From Mangrovimonas xylaniphaga (GTDB lineage: Bacteria; Bacteroidota; Bacteroidia; Flavobacteriales; Flavobacteriaceae), in the NCBI RefSeq assembly GCF_001280435.1, contig NZ_LBIP01000013.1:1674001-1738000 (forward strand): 64,000 nucleotides of DNA, written 5' to 3'. Positions 1 to 8,626 of the stretch are shown in pieces. Below the pieces are notes generated by a model that worked only from the letters and a program-made list of their open reading frames with translations, was not told the origin of the DNA and did not search any database. Every line of letters starts with the position of its first letter. The first letter of the stretch is position 1. The translations under genes and the position numbers were made by a program.

Positions 1-996
1 CAGCATTACAGGTACAATTGCAGAGTCTCCGTCAATAATGTCGAAACCGGCAGACTTCATTCCTTTTTTGAAATATTTGGTGTTCCAATCCAACTTATCT
101 CTAAGTGAAGTGTCGGATGAAAGCATCTCGAATACCTTAATAGAAGCTCCTACGATTGCCGGAGCCAATGAGTTGGAAAATAAATAAGGTCTAGAGCGTT
201 GACGTAACATTTCGATAACCTCTTTTTTGGCAGTTGTATAACCACCCATAGCGCCTCCTAAGGCTTTTCCAAGAGTTCCGGTAATAATGTCAATGCGTCC
301 CATTACGCCTTTTTCTTCCAAGGTACCTCTTCCGGTTTCTCCTATAAAGCCAGCAGCGTGACATTCGTCAATCATTACTAAGGCATCGTATTTATCTGCC
401 AAATCACAAATTTGGTCCAAAGGAGCAACGAGCCCGTCCATGGAGAATACCCCATCCGTTACAATAATTTTGAAACGGGCGCCATTTTCATTGGCAGCGA
501 TCAACTGTTTCTCCAAATCGGCCATATCGTTATTTTGGTAACGATATCTTGCCGCTTTACACAAACGTACCCCATCAATAATGGAAGCGTGATTCAGTGA
601 ATCTGAGATAATGGCATCTTCAGCGCCTAATAATGGTTCAAAAACGCCTCCATTGGCATCGAAAGCTGCAGCGTAAAGGATGGTGTCTTCAGTGCCGTAG
701 TATTCAGCAATTTTGGCTTCTAAGGTTTTGTGGATATCCTGTGTTCCACAAATAAACCTCACGGATGACATTCCAAAACCATGAGTGTCCATAGCGTCCT
801 TGGCTGCTTGGATGACTTCAGGATGGTCTGATAGTCCTAGATAGTTATTGGCGCAAAAATTTAAAACGGTTTGCCCCGTGCTTAAAGTAATTTCTGCATT
901 TTGAGGTGAAGTAATGATGCGTTCTTCTTTAAATAATCCCACATCTTTTATGTCTTGTAGTTCTTGCTGTAAGTGCTCCTTAATTTTTCCGTACAT
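1..996 (-). CDS. kbl: Glycine C-acetyltransferase (2-amino-3-ketobutyrate CoA ligase), C-terminus beyond window
   Basis: This PLP enzyme of the alpha-oxoamine synthase family joins glycine and acetyl-CoA to give 2-amino-3-oxobutyrate, or runs in reverse in threonine breakdown, in the cytoplasm. I translated the minus strand from the ATG at 994-996 and the frame is open to base 1, giving 332 codons; the full enzyme is about 397 residues, so roughly 65 C-terminal residues lie outside. The N-terminus reads [13 protein letters not shown]. The PLP-lysine motif [14 protein letters not shown] places the lysine at residue 244, the same position as in the E. coli enzyme. The pocket motifs [14 protein letters not shown] and [10 protein letters not shown] are also present. 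No threonine dehydrogenase gene is visible here. Identification is firm. Confidence 0.95.
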   Translation of the reverse strand, partial: MYGKIKEHLQQELQDIKDVGLFKEERIITSPQNAEITLSTGQTVLNFCANNYLGLSDHPEVIQAAKDAMDTHGFGMSSVRFICGTQDIHKTLEAKIAEYYGTEDTILYAAAFDANGGVFEPLLGAEDAIISDSLNHASIIDGVRLCKAARYRYQNNDMADLEKQLIAANENGARFKIIVTDGVFSMDGLVAPLDQICDLADKYDALVMIDECHAAGFIGETGRGTLEEKGVMGRIDIITGTLGKALGGAMGGYTTAKKEVIEMLRQRSRPYLFSNSLAPAIVGASIKVFEMLSSDTSLRDKLDWNTKYFKKGMKSAGFDIIDGDSAIVPVML

Positions 997-1019
997 GATA
1001 ATTTCAATTTACTGCAAAG

Positions 1020-4000
1020 TTAAAATTCTTTTATATGAATATCATCATTGACGTAGACAAGAATTTTGTTAGCAACCTTGAAGCCCATATCTTCCAATAC
1101 TGTTTGGTAGCCTTCTAGCTGTTTGAGATGGGAAGTGGTTTCCGTTCCGGTTTTATAATCGATGATGGTAGCTTCTTTTTGGGAATTGATGACCACTCTA
1201 TCTGGTCTTACAATGTCGCCATGTTTTGTAATAATGTCCCTTTCGTTATAAATTTCCAAATCTGAATTGAAGAATGGTTTTAGGGAACTATGGTTAATGA
1301 TTTTCAGAATTAATGGTTTTAATTCTTCGTGTTGTTTTGAATTCAGTTTTCCTGTGTCAAGGAATTGTCTAAGGGCAAAATCTACATCTTGATCAGAATG
1401 TACCAAGGCCATAATATCATGCACCAAATTTCCTTTTTCGATGGCCCGCTCTTGTTCTGTCTCCCAAAGTAATCCTGCTTTTGTAAGAATCCTTAAGCTG
1501 TGATCTTCTTTTGGGGTAGAAATAAAGGCTTCTTGAATGAGGTTGGCTTCAGCTAATTCTATTTTTTTAGATTGTCTTTGTGGTGTTCCAAAGGTGTATT
1601 CTAGAGTTGTATCTTGCCAAAGTTGTTCCTGCGCCAGATATTGCATCAAAATACCAGCATAGGTTTTGTTGTTGAAGTTCCCTTTGGAGTCGGCATCCTT
1701 TTTTGAAATTATATAAAGTTGTTCAATGGGTCTTGTGCAAGCCACGTAGAGTAGGTTGATGTTGTCCAATTCCAATTGAGCCTGTTGTACTTCGTAGAGC
1801 ATTTGGCCTATCTCGCCAAAGTGTTCAATATCTTTTCCGTAGTTAAGTAGTGCATAGTCGAATCCATTAAAATCTTCAGGTGTTAATGGAAACCAAACCT
1901 TTGGGTCTATCTGTCTGTATATGTCCATATCCGCATAAGGGAAAATCACGACAGGAAATTCCAACCCTTTGGATTTGTGGATGGTCATGATCCGTACTGC
2001 ATTTTGACCTTCGGGAGAGATGATGCTCAATTGATCTTGCTTGTTTTCAAAATGGGAAACAAATCCAGCAAGGTCATAGGTGTGCTTTTGAGAATATTCT
2101 AAAACCAAATCCAAGTAAAACTGAATATAGGCATTGGAGGTATCTGTAAGTTGAAAGCTTCTTATGACGGTTTCTATTAAATCATAGATTGGTAGAAGCA
2201 AGAGCGCAGAACTGTCAAGGAAAATCCCATATTCTGAAAGGCTTTGTATGAATTCTTTCAGTTCCAAAGGAATATGTTTCTTGAAAAAAGCATGCCTATC
2301 TTCAAGATTCAGTTTTTCAGAAAGAAAATTTAATACGTCTACCTTTAACTCGTTGTTTTTTGGCTGTATCAAGAGTTTTAAAAAGGCATTGGTAAAGGCA
2401 ACTTCAGGAGAATTTTTAATCAATAAAGTTTCCGAAGAGACAATATCGATGCCTTTTTCGTTTAAAAAATCGGCTATAGCAACACCTTCTTTGCCTTTTC
2501 TTACCAACACACAAATGTCTTTGGCTTCAAAACCATTGTCCATGCAGGTTAAAATGCTTTCATATGTTTTTTGACAATAAAGTTCATCCCTGTCATCATC
2601 CTTGGAAATTTCCAAAAAGGAAAGGTTGACATATCCCTGATCCTTGGAAAAGGTTTTTTGGGAGGCGGTTTGGTAAAGCGATTGATAGGTTGGATGGTTA
2701 AAGGTGTGCTCCGAGATAAAATCAAATAGATTGTTGTTGAATTCAACAATGGTTTGAAAACTACGGTAATTGGTAGGGAGGTTTTCCACCTTTTTCTCCA
2801 CTTGGAATGGATTGACGTCTGTGAACAAATCAATAAACTGTTCTGCTTCACCACCTCGCCAACGATAAATAGCCTGTTTAGCATCCCCTACTAACATGGC
2901 CGTTCCACTTTCCGAGGCCAAGGTGTTGTTAAGTAACGGAATGAGATTTTGCCATTGCAATGCGGAGGTATCCTGGAACTCATCGATGAAATAATGGCGA
3001 AATTTTTCCCCAAGGCGCTCATAAATAAAAGGGGAAGGCAAGCCTTTAATTTCGTTATTGATTATGTTGTTAAATTCCGAAATCAATAGTTTGTTCTGTT
3101 CCTTTTGAATAGTTGTGAGTTCGTGTTGTATGGCATTGAGCACTGAAAGTGGTGTGCTGTTTTTGTATATGGCCTTTGCAAATCTAGATTGATAAAAGGC
3201 GTTTTTTATATTGTTGTAGTGTTCTATGAGTTGAGGCTGAATGGCATCAATTGTGGAAGCAACATTGTCGGTTACTTTTTTAGGATATAAACGCTCGCTC
3301 TCCACGAATCCTTTTTCCCATTGTGTGGAACCAAAGTCGTATTTAAAGTTGCTGTCGGTAGCCTTGATAAAGAATTTAGGGAGGCTTCCTCTTGTGAAAT
3401 CACCATGTTCCAAACCACTTTCATCAATCAATTCCAAAGCAGCTTCCGCTTCTATTTTAATAGAGTTGTCAAGGTTGGAGCTTTTTTTGATCAATTCCTT
3501 TTTTAGGCTTGTAAAATCTTGCAAGGATTTATCCTTAAAGGTTTTTACAAAAGGCAATTCGTTTTCATTGATTAATAATTTGGCAATCTTGTTGAAATCG
3601 AATGAAATGTCCCAACTTTTATCGTCATCTGCCTTTTCAATGGCGAAATCTACCAAAACCTTAGTAAGTTCTTTGTTGGTTCCAGCTTTTGAAATAAGAC
3701 TGTCAACAGCTTCGTTCAATAAGGTGTTTTGGTCCAGTTCTACTTCAAAGTTTAAAGGGAGTTTTAAATCGTGTGCAAAAGTCCTTATAAGTTTATGGGT
3801 AAAACCGTCTATTGTAGAAATGTCAAAACTTGCGTAATTGTGCACAATGGCATTTAGGATGCGTTTGGATTTTTTATGAAGTTCTTGCGGGGACAATTTG
3901 GCTTCCATGCAAAGCTCTTCAAACATACTATTACCCTGTTCCAAAATCTCGGGTTTTGCAAATAATTGCAAGGTGTTTATAATACGTTCCTTCATCTCTC

Positions 4001-4157
4001 CAACCGCTTTGTTGGTAAACGTGATGGCCAAGATATGCTTAAACTGTTTTGGGTGCGTGGAGGTAACTAGAATTTTCAGGTAATCTTTAACTAGAGTATA
4101 TGTTTTTCCACTTCCGGCAGAGGCATTATAGATTGAAAATGGGCTCAGGTTTTGCAT
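1020..4157 (-). CDS. UvrD/RecB-like helicase-nuclease, AddA-type exonuclease V subunit
   Basis: A superfamily 1 DNA helicase joined to a PD-(D/E)XK nuclease, the layout of AddA and RecB, which process double-strand DNA ends for recombination repair. In about 1045 residues I see Walker A ASAGSGKTYTL near the start, motif II FIDEFQDTSAL mid-protein, motif III GDAKQAIYRWRGGE, motif V IMTIHKSKGLEFPVV, motif VI LLYVACTRP, and near the C-terminus the nuclease motif IDYKTG. The frame extends to 4190, but I prefer the ATG at 4155-4157 because the product then starts MQNLSPFSIYNASAGSGKT, with Walker A at the usual distance from the N-terminus. An AddB partner is not in the window. It is divergent from the superoxide dismutase gene. 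AddA versus RecB naming is not settled by sequence alone. Confidence 0.88.
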   Translation of the reverse strand: MQNLSPFSIYNASAGSGKTYTLVKDYLKILVTSTHPKQFKHILAITFTNKAVGEMKERIINTLQLFAKPEILEQGNSMFEELCMEAKLSPQELHKKSKRILNAIVHNYASFDISTIDGFTHKLIRTFAHDLKLPLNFEVELDQNTLLNEAVDSLISKAGTNKELTKVLVDFAIEKADDDKSWDISFDFNKIAKLLINENELPFVKTFKDKSLQDFTSLKKELIKKSSNLDNSIKIEAEAALELIDESGLEHGDFTRGSLPKFFIKATDSNFKYDFGSTQWEKGFVESERLYPKKVTDNVASTIDAIQPQLIEHYNNIKNAFYQSRFAKAIYKNSTPLSVLNAIQHELTTIQKEQNKLLISEFNNIINNEIKGLPSPFIYERLGEKFRHYFIDEFQDTSALQWQNLIPLLNNTLASESGTAMLVGDAKQAIYRWRGGEAEQFIDLFTDVNPFQVEKKVENLPTNYRSFQTIVEFNNNLFDFISEHTFNHPTYQSLYQTASQKTFSKDQGYVNLSFLEISKDDDRDELYCQKTYESILTCMDNGFEAKDICVLVRKGKEGVAIADFLNEKGIDIVSSETLLIKNSPEVAFTNAFLKLLIQPKNNELKVDVLNFLSEKLNLEDRHAFFKKHIPLELKEFIQSLSEYGIFLDSSALLLLPIYDLIETVIRSFQLTDTSNAYIQFYLDLVLEYSQKHTYDLAGFVSHFENKQDQLSIISPEGQNAVRIMTIHKSKGLEFPVVIFPYADMDIYRQIDPKVWFPLTPEDFNGFDYALLNYGKDIEHFGEIGQMLYEVQQAQLELDNINLLYVACTRPIEQLYIISKKDADSKGNFNNKTYAGILMQYLAQEQLWQDTTLEYTFGTPQRQSKKIELAEANLIQEAFISTPKEDHSLRILTKAGLLWETEQERAIEKGNLVHDIMALVHSDQDVDFALRQFLDTGKLNSKQHEELKPLILKIINHSSLKPFFNSDLEIYNERDIITKHGDIVRPDRVVINSQKEATIIDYKTGTETTSHLKQLEGYQTVLEDMGFKVANKILVYVNDDIHIKEF

Positions 4158-4235
4158 ACAACGAATTTTTGACAAGATAGAAACTATCAATCATTTCATA
4201 GCTATTTAATATTTTTAATTGCGCTGTATTATGTG

Positions 4236-4243
4236 TAAATTTG
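4236..4243 (+). promoter_or_regulatory. Probable -7 element for the superoxide dismutase gene
   Basis: TAAATTTG matches the Bacteroidota -7 consensus TAnnTTTG exactly and lies 35 bases before the ATG. I do not see a well-spaced TTTG -33 element, so this rests on the -7 box and position. Confidence 0.45.
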
Positions 4244-4278
4244 GATGAAATTAATATTAATCAAATAAAACAAATATT

Positions 4279-4887
4279 ATGGCTTTCGAATTACCGAAAT
4301 TAAAATATGCATACGATGCTTTGGAACCACACATCGATGCGCGTACTATGGAAATACATCATACAAAACATCATAACGGCTATACCACCAACTTGAATAA
4401 CGCTATTGCAGGAACTGATTTGGAAGGAAAAACGGTAGAAAATATTCTTACCAATTTAGATATGGACAATACCGCTGTAAGAAACAATGGTGGAGGATTT
4501 TACAACCACAATTTATTTTGGGAGGTTATGAATCCTGAAGGAAAAGGAGTTTTGTCTGGAGAATTAAAAGACGCTATCGAAGCTGCATTTGGTTCGGAAG
4601 AAGCCTTCAAGGATGCGTTCAGTAAAGCTGCAGCAACTAGATTTGGATCTGGATGGGCATGGTTATGTGTTCACAAAGGAGGAAAAGTAGAAGTTTGTTC
4701 TACTCCTAACCAAGACAACCCATTAATGCCAGGAATTGGTTGCGAAGGAACTCCTATTTTAGGATTGGATGTTTGGGAGCACGCTTACTATTTACACTAC
4801 CAAAACAGAAGACCAGATTATATCAACGCATTTTTCAACCTTATCAACTGGAATGAAGTTGAGCGTAGATATGCTGAAGCAAAATAA
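4279..4887 (+). CDS. sodA: Superoxide dismutase, Mn/Fe family
   Basis: It converts superoxide to oxygen and peroxide in the cytoplasm. The 202-residue length is normal. Expected metal ligands are visible: His27, His77 (in FYNHNLFW), Asp164 and His168 (in LDVWEHAYY). Gln145 in [10 protein letters not shown], together with glycines before the second histidine, is the arrangement typical of Mn-type rather than Fe-type enzymes; real metal use may be either or both. The gene stands alone with its own promoter-like element upstream and a strong terminator just downstream. It starts at the first ATG, product [20 protein letters not shown], which aligns with E. coli SodB from residue 1. Confidence 0.96.
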   Translation: MAFELPKLKYAYDALEPHIDARTMEIHHTKHHNGYTTNLNNAIAGTDLEGKTVENILTNLDMDNTAVRNNGGGFYNHNLFWEVMNPEGKGVLSGELKDAIEAAFGSEEAFKDAFSKAAATRFGSGWAWLCVHKGGKVEVCSTPNQDNPLMPGIGCEGTPILGLDVWEHAYYLHYQNRRPDYINAFFNLINWNEVERRYAEAK

Positions 4888-4912
4888 TTTTAGTATAGCT
4901 AAATTTATAAAG

Positions 4913-4937
4913 GCAAGCCAAAAGGCTTGCTTTTTTT
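4913..4937 (+). terminator. Intrinsic terminator of the superoxide dismutase gene
   Basis: Seven-base perfect stem GCAAGCC/GGCTTGC with an AAAA loop, followed directly by seven T. It starts 26 bases after the stop codon. Confidence 0.85.
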
Positions 4938-4969
4938 ATGTCATGTATTTTTAAGAAGCTATGACAAAT

Positions 4970-5040
4970 AAAAAAGGTGAACTAATGTTCACCTTTTTTG
5001 CCCCAAATCTACCATAAACTTAACCTACTTATGTTATGGT
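4970..5040 (-). ncRNA. Putative small RNA, copy 1 of 3
   Basis: A 71-bp unit that recurs nearly unchanged at 5233 and 5484. Read on the minus strand it starts ACCATAACATAAGTAGG, can pair ACCATAA with TTATGGT about 15 bases later, continues AGATTTGGGGC, and ends in a terminator hairpin GGTGAAC-ATTA-GTTCACC followed by six T. A promoter-like TATATTCG lies five bases before the first base, with TTTG 21 bases further upstream. The conserved body sits on the 5' side of the hairpin only when read on this strand, which is the main reason for the strand call. No open reading frame of note. I do not recognise the family; Flavo-1 RNA or another Rfam family is possible. The hairpin is bidirectional and could also back up termination from the superoxide dismutase gene. 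Confidence 0.65.
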
Positions 5041-5114
5041 GACAACGAATATAGAAGCACTTTTTAAATTATTTCAAAAATTTAGATGAACAACGTTTAA
5101 ATTAGTTGAAAAGT
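5041..5114 (-). promoter_or_regulatory. Promoter and conserved upstream block of putative small RNA copy 1
   Basis: On the minus strand: TATATTCG (plus 5046-5053; one mismatch to TAnnTTTG), TTTG (plus 5075-5078) with 21-base spacing, and just upstream TTCATCTAA (plus 5082-5090), then CTAATTTAAA and ACTTTT. The 74-base stretch aligns gap-free with the 74 bases upstream of copy 3, with the conserved bases clustered in these boxes. Confidence 0.55.
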
Positions 5115-5232
5115 ATTTTTTGTAAAATAAATATCTGATTTTTAAATATTTGCACTAAAAACGAAGTGAATTTTGAGAAGAGTGCAATTTCCTATTTAAT
5201 GAAAATTTTGAGGAGTAAAGAAATATCAAAAT

Positions 5233-5303
5233 AAAAAAGGTGAACTGACGTCCACCTTTTTTGCCCCAAATCTACCATAAACTTAACCTACTTATGTTAT
5301 GGT
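5233..5303 (-). ncRNA. Putative small RNA, copy 2 of 3
   Basis: The 41-base body is identical to copy 1; the hairpin differs only in its loop and one stem base. On the minus strand the stem is GGTGGAC/GTTCACC, where the changed base gives a G-U pair; on the plus strand the same change gives an A-C mismatch, which favours the minus strand as the RNA. Six T follow. It lies 192 bases from copy 1, and the spacer is not a repeat of the body. Confidence 0.65.
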
Positions 5304-5387
5304 ATTGACAAATATATAAGGTCTTAATTTTAACATTTAAATTTTTTAGATTAAAGACCCATAAATCGGTTTAAGCGGTAAAAAGTG
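5304..5387 (-). promoter_or_regulatory. Promoter and upstream block of putative small RNA copy 2
   Basis: On the minus strand an exact TAnnTTTG (TATATTTG, plus 5309-5316) lies five bases before the RNA start. No clean TTTG is seen at the -33 position. A TTAATCTAA box (plus 5346-5354) sits 43 bases upstream, matching the TTCATCTAA box of the other two copies at 42 bases. Farther upstream the similarity weakens, with ACTTTTTA retained. Confidence 0.5.
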
Positions 5388-5483
5388 ATTTTATTTTGAT
5401 ATGTTATGGACTCGCTGAAAGTTATTTGTTCGATGAAATGCAGTCTGAAATAGAGGTGATTAGGTGTAGAATTGAATGGAAAT

Positions 5484-5556
5484 AAAAAAAGGTGAACTGT
5501 TGTTCACCTTTTTTTGCCCCAAATCTACCATGAACTTAACCTACTTATGTTATGGT
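5484..5556 (-). ncRNA. Putative small RNA, copy 3 of 3
   Basis: A 73-bp unit with the same body as copies 1 and 2 except one base, hairpin GGTGAAC-AACA-GTTCACC with seven-base A and T flanks. The single body change gives an A-C mismatch inside the ACCATAA/TTATGGT pairing on the minus strand (G-U on the plus strand), so that first stem is less certain than the terminator. It lies 112 bases downstream of purF on the same strand. Confidence 0.65.
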
Positions 5557-5630
5557 GATGCTAAAGTATACGTAATTTGCTTAACTTTTGATAATTATTA
5601 GATGAAATGCATTTAAATTAGATAAAAAGT
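5557..5630 (-). promoter_or_regulatory. Promoter and conserved upstream block of putative small RNA copy 3
   Basis: On the minus strand TACTTTAG (plus 5561-5568) is a one-mismatch -7 box. TTCATCTAA (plus 5598-5606) lies exactly 42 bases from the RNA start, as in copy 1, preceded by CTAATTTAAA and ACTTTT at the same offsets. A good -33 TTTG is not apparent. Confidence 0.5.
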
Positions 5631-5668
5631 CGTTTTATCGGATAAAGTGCTCTAAAATATCAAAGCTG

Positions 5669-7567
5669 TTAATAAGCTCTTTCTTTGTTTCCTTCAAAGA
5701 AATTGATGAACGCTCTGTTAACCACGCGGTTACCTCCAGCCGTTGGATAGTCTCCTGTGAAATACCAATCTCCTAAGTTCTTCGGACACGCAGTATGCAA
5801 ATTATCCACTGTTTGGAAGATGGCTTTAACCTCGGCATTAATGCTGTCATCACAGATCAATTCAGAAATTTTATCAGATATTTCATCATCTGTAAATTGA
5901 TCGTAAAGCTCTTTTACAAAGTTTTGAACATCCTTGTCTTCCAAGTCTACCTGCTCTTTACATTTGTGGTAAACTTCCTCAACCATATGGTATTTGTCAT
6001 TTTCTTTCAACAATTCCAACATGGCTCTAAAAGCAATTAGGTCTTCAAGTCTTGCCATGTCAATACCATAACAATCTGGATATCTAATTTGTGGAGCCGA
6101 GGATACAACAACAATTTTCTTAGGATGTAAACGGTCCATCATTTTAATGATGCTCTTTTTAAGAGTTGTACCGCGTACAATACTGTCGTCGATAATTACC
6201 AAATTGTCCTGTGGCTTAATAACCCCATAAGTGGCATCATAAACGTGTGCAACCAAATCGTCTCTACTGCTGTCTTCGGTAATGAAGGTTCTTAATTTAA
6301 CGTCCTTGATGGCAATTTTTTCAATTCTTGGTCTTTCTGATAAAATTTCAGTTACATGTTCTGCTGAAAGTTTACCTCCTCCATCAAGAATTGCTTTTGT
6401 TTTCTTTTCGTTAAGGTGTTTTTCAATAGACTCAATCATTCCGAAAAATGATGTTTCCGCAGTATTTGGAATAAAGGAGAATACCGTATTTTTAGTATCG
6501 TTTTCTATTGTTTCAAGTACTTTAGGCATTAAAAGTTTACCAAGGGTTTTGCGCTCTTGGTATATTTCGGCATCACTTCCTCTTGAAAAATAGATGCGCT
6601 CAAAAGAACACGCCTTACGCTCTAAAGGCTCAAGAATCTTTTTGATGGCAACTTCTCCAGATTTTTTGGTGATGATGGCATGACCAGGATCCAATTCAAT
6701 TACCTTATCAAAATCTACATTGAATACGGTTTGGATTACTGGACGTTCCGAAGCTACTACCACAACTTCATCATCCTTGTAGTAATAAGCTGGTCTAATA
6801 CCTGCTGGATCACGTAAAACGAAGGAATCTCCGTGACCTAACAAACCGGCCATAGCGTAACCTCCATCCCAATTCTTGGCGGCTCTTTTTAATATTTTGG
6901 CTACGTTTAAACGTTCTGCAATAATTGGAGAACATTCTCTTTTGCTGTAACCTTCTGCTTTAAGTTGTTTGTATTTTTTAGAAACGGCATCATCCAAAAA
7001 GTGACCAATCTTTTCCATGATGGTAATGGTGTCTGCCTTTTCTTTTGGATGCTGACCCAAACGTACCAATCCATCAAATAATTGATTTACATTGGTCATG
7101 TTGAAGTTACCTGCAACAATAAGGTTTCTGTGCATCCAGTTGTTTTGTCTTAAAAATGGGTGAACGCTTTCTACACTGTTCTTTCCAAAAGTCCCATAGC
7201 GAACATGTCCTAAAAGCAGTTCTCCTACATAAGGAATATGACGCTTTTGAAGCTCTACATCGTCGGCATATTCTGGATTCTCGCTCAATTCCTTGTTGAT
7301 TCTGGAATTGATTTGAGCAAAAATATCCTGTATTGGCTGTTGGGCAATAGACCGCACACGACTTATATAGCGCTCTCCAGGATCTGTATCTAATTTAATA
7401 CTGGCAAAACCTGCACCGTCCTGACCACGGTTGTGCTGTTTTTCCATCATCAAATACATTTTGTTAACGCCATAAAAAGCACTTCCATACTTTTCTTTAT
7501 AGAATTCCAATGGTTTTAAAAGTCTAATAAGTGCGATTCCGCATTCATGTTTTAAAGCATCACTCAT
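5669..7567 (-). CDS. purF: Amidophosphoribosyltransferase (glutamine PRPP amidotransferase), long Bacteroidota form
   Basis: It catalyses the first committed step of purine synthesis, moving the glutamine amide onto PRPP. The N-terminal Ntn-type glutaminase starts at Cys9 in MSDALKHECGIALIRL, so eight residues would be removed to free the catalytic cysteine. The PRPP loop reads VIIDDSIVRGTTL, about two thirds along. At 632 residues it is longer than the classic 470-510, with an extra C-terminal part, which is usual for this phylum. The frame continues to a TTG at 7582; I chose the ATG at 7565-7567 because it gives the short propeptide. A terminator separates it from the pfkB-like gene upstream, so it should have its own promoter. 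The three putative small RNAs follow it. Confidence 0.9.
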   Translation of the reverse strand: MSDALKHECGIALIRLLKPLEFYKEKYGSAFYGVNKMYLMMEKQHNRGQDGAGFASIKLDTDPGERYISRVRSIAQQPIQDIFAQINSRINKELSENPEYADDVELQKRHIPYVGELLLGHVRYGTFGKNSVESVHPFLRQNNWMHRNLIVAGNFNMTNVNQLFDGLVRLGQHPKEKADTITIMEKIGHFLDDAVSKKYKQLKAEGYSKRECSPIIAERLNVAKILKRAAKNWDGGYAMAGLLGHGDSFVLRDPAGIRPAYYYKDDEVVVVASERPVIQTVFNVDFDKVIELDPGHAIITKKSGEVAIKKILEPLERKACSFERIYFSRGSDAEIYQERKTLGKLLMPKVLETIENDTKNTVFSFIPNTAETSFFGMIESIEKHLNEKKTKAILDGGGKLSAEHVTEILSERPRIEKIAIKDVKLRTFITEDSSRDDLVAHVYDATYGVIKPQDNLVIIDDSIVRGTTLKKSIIKMMDRLHPKKIVVVSSAPQIRYPDCYGIDMARLEDLIAFRAMLELLKENDKYHMVEEVYHKCKEQVDLEDKDVQNFVKELYDQFTDDEISDKISELICDDSINAEVKAIFQTVDNLHTACPKNLGDWYFTGDYPTAGGNRVVNRAFINFFEGNKERAY

Positions 7568-7610
7568 AATGTCTGTTGTCAAGGTTTCTGCCGTAGCAGG
7601 ATAATTGTTT

Positions 7611-7641
7611 AATTAAAAACGCACTCGTGTGAGAGCGCGTT
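7611..7641 (-). terminator. Intrinsic terminator after the pfkB-like gene
   Basis: On the minus strand AACGCGCTC and GAGTGCGTT pair over nine bases with one G-U, loop TCACAC, followed by a T-rich stretch. It lies between the pfkB stop and the purF start. Confidence 0.7.
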
Positions 7642-7649
7642 ATATTATG

Positions 7650-8570
7650 CTAGTTAATTTTAAACTGCGTTAAATTTTCAAATTGCTGTATGCGTTTATG
7701 GATTTCATTGGATGATAAATCCTGCATTCGCTCGGTTCCAAATCTTTCAACACTGAAAGATGCCATAGCCGATCCATAAATGACCGCATTTTTCATGTTC
7801 TCAAAAGACAAGTCTTTGGATTTTGCCAAATATCCAGCAAAGCCTCCTGCAAAGGTGTCGCCTGCGCCTGTTGGATCAAAAACTTGCTCCAATGGTAACG
7901 CGGGAGCTGCAAACATGTGTTCTTCATGGAACAGCAAAGCACCGTGTTCACCTTTTTTAATTACCACATATTTAGGACCCATTTCATGGATTTTTTTAGC
8001 AGCAGTTAATAAAGAGTGTTCTCCTGTAAGCTGTTTGGCCTCTTCATCGTTGATGGTGATCACATCGATACGCTTGATGACATTTAAAAGGTCTTCCAGG
8101 GCATGATCCATCCAAAAGTTCATGGTGTCCAAAATGGCCAATTTTGGTGTGTTCACCATTTGGTCCAAGACGCTAGATTGCACGATAGGGTGTAAATTTC
8201 CTAACATTACAATTTCAGAATCTCTATATTTTTCGGGAACTACTGGGTTGAAATCTGCCAAAACGTTCAGTTCGGTTACCAAGGTGTCCCGGGAGTTCAT
8301 ATTGTTGTGGTAACGGCCGCTCCAAAAGAAGGTTTTGCCGTGTTCCACTATTTCAATCCCGGAAATATCCAAACGTCTGTTGGATAAAAGGTTCAAGTAG
8401 TCTTGTGGAAAATCGCCTCCCACTACAGATACAATTGAGGCGTCTACATTAAATTCTGAAGCTGCCAAACCTATAAAGGTTGCGGCACCTCCAAGTATTT
8501 TATCGGTTTTTCCGAAAGGGGTTTCAATAGCATCGAATGCTACCGTTCCAACAATAACTAACTTGCTCAT
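7650..8570 (-). CDS. PfkB/ribokinase-family kinase
   Basis: A 306-residue cytoplasmic kinase of the ribokinase fold that phosphorylates a sugar or nucleoside with ATP. The family signature near the C-terminus, DPTGAGDTFAGGF, carries the catalytic base at Asp238; the N-terminal glycine motif is LGGAATFIGLAAS. Substrate cannot be read from sequence. It is the last gene of a minus-strand run purN-rnhA-pfkB and is followed by a terminator, then purF. Its purine-gene neighbours suggest a nucleoside such as adenosine, but that is inference. Confidence 0.82.
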   Translation of the reverse strand: MSKLVIVGTVAFDAIETPFGKTDKILGGAATFIGLAASEFNVDASIVSVVGGDFPQDYLNLLSNRRLDISGIEIVEHGKTFFWSGRYHNNMNSRDTLVTELNVLADFNPVVPEKYRDSEIVMLGNLHPIVQSSVLDQMVNTPKLAILDTMNFWMDHALEDLLNVIKRIDVITINDEEAKQLTGEHSLLTAAKKIHEMGPKYVVIKKGEHGALLFHEEHMFAAPALPLEQVFDPTGAGDTFAGGFAGYLAKSKDLSFENMKNAVIYGSAMASFSVERFGTERMQDLSSNEIHKRIQQFENLTQFKIN

Positions 8571-8626
8571 AAAGAGGTTTCAAAATTTTGTGCAAATATA
8601 GTGTTTTACGCTCTAAATTACGAATA

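Noticed and set aside
3241-3837. 198-codon frame opposite the helicase-nuclease gene
   Set aside because: Antisense shadow of a well supported gene; serine- and leucine-rich composition typical of shadow frames.
4970-5556. Three similar repeats in a row as a CRISPR array
   Set aside because: Units are 71-73 bp, contain terminator hairpins, and spacers are 192 and 180 bases; no cas genes.
7568-7582. TTG start adding five residues to PurF
   Set aside because: The ATG at 7567 gives the normal short propeptide before the catalytic cysteine.
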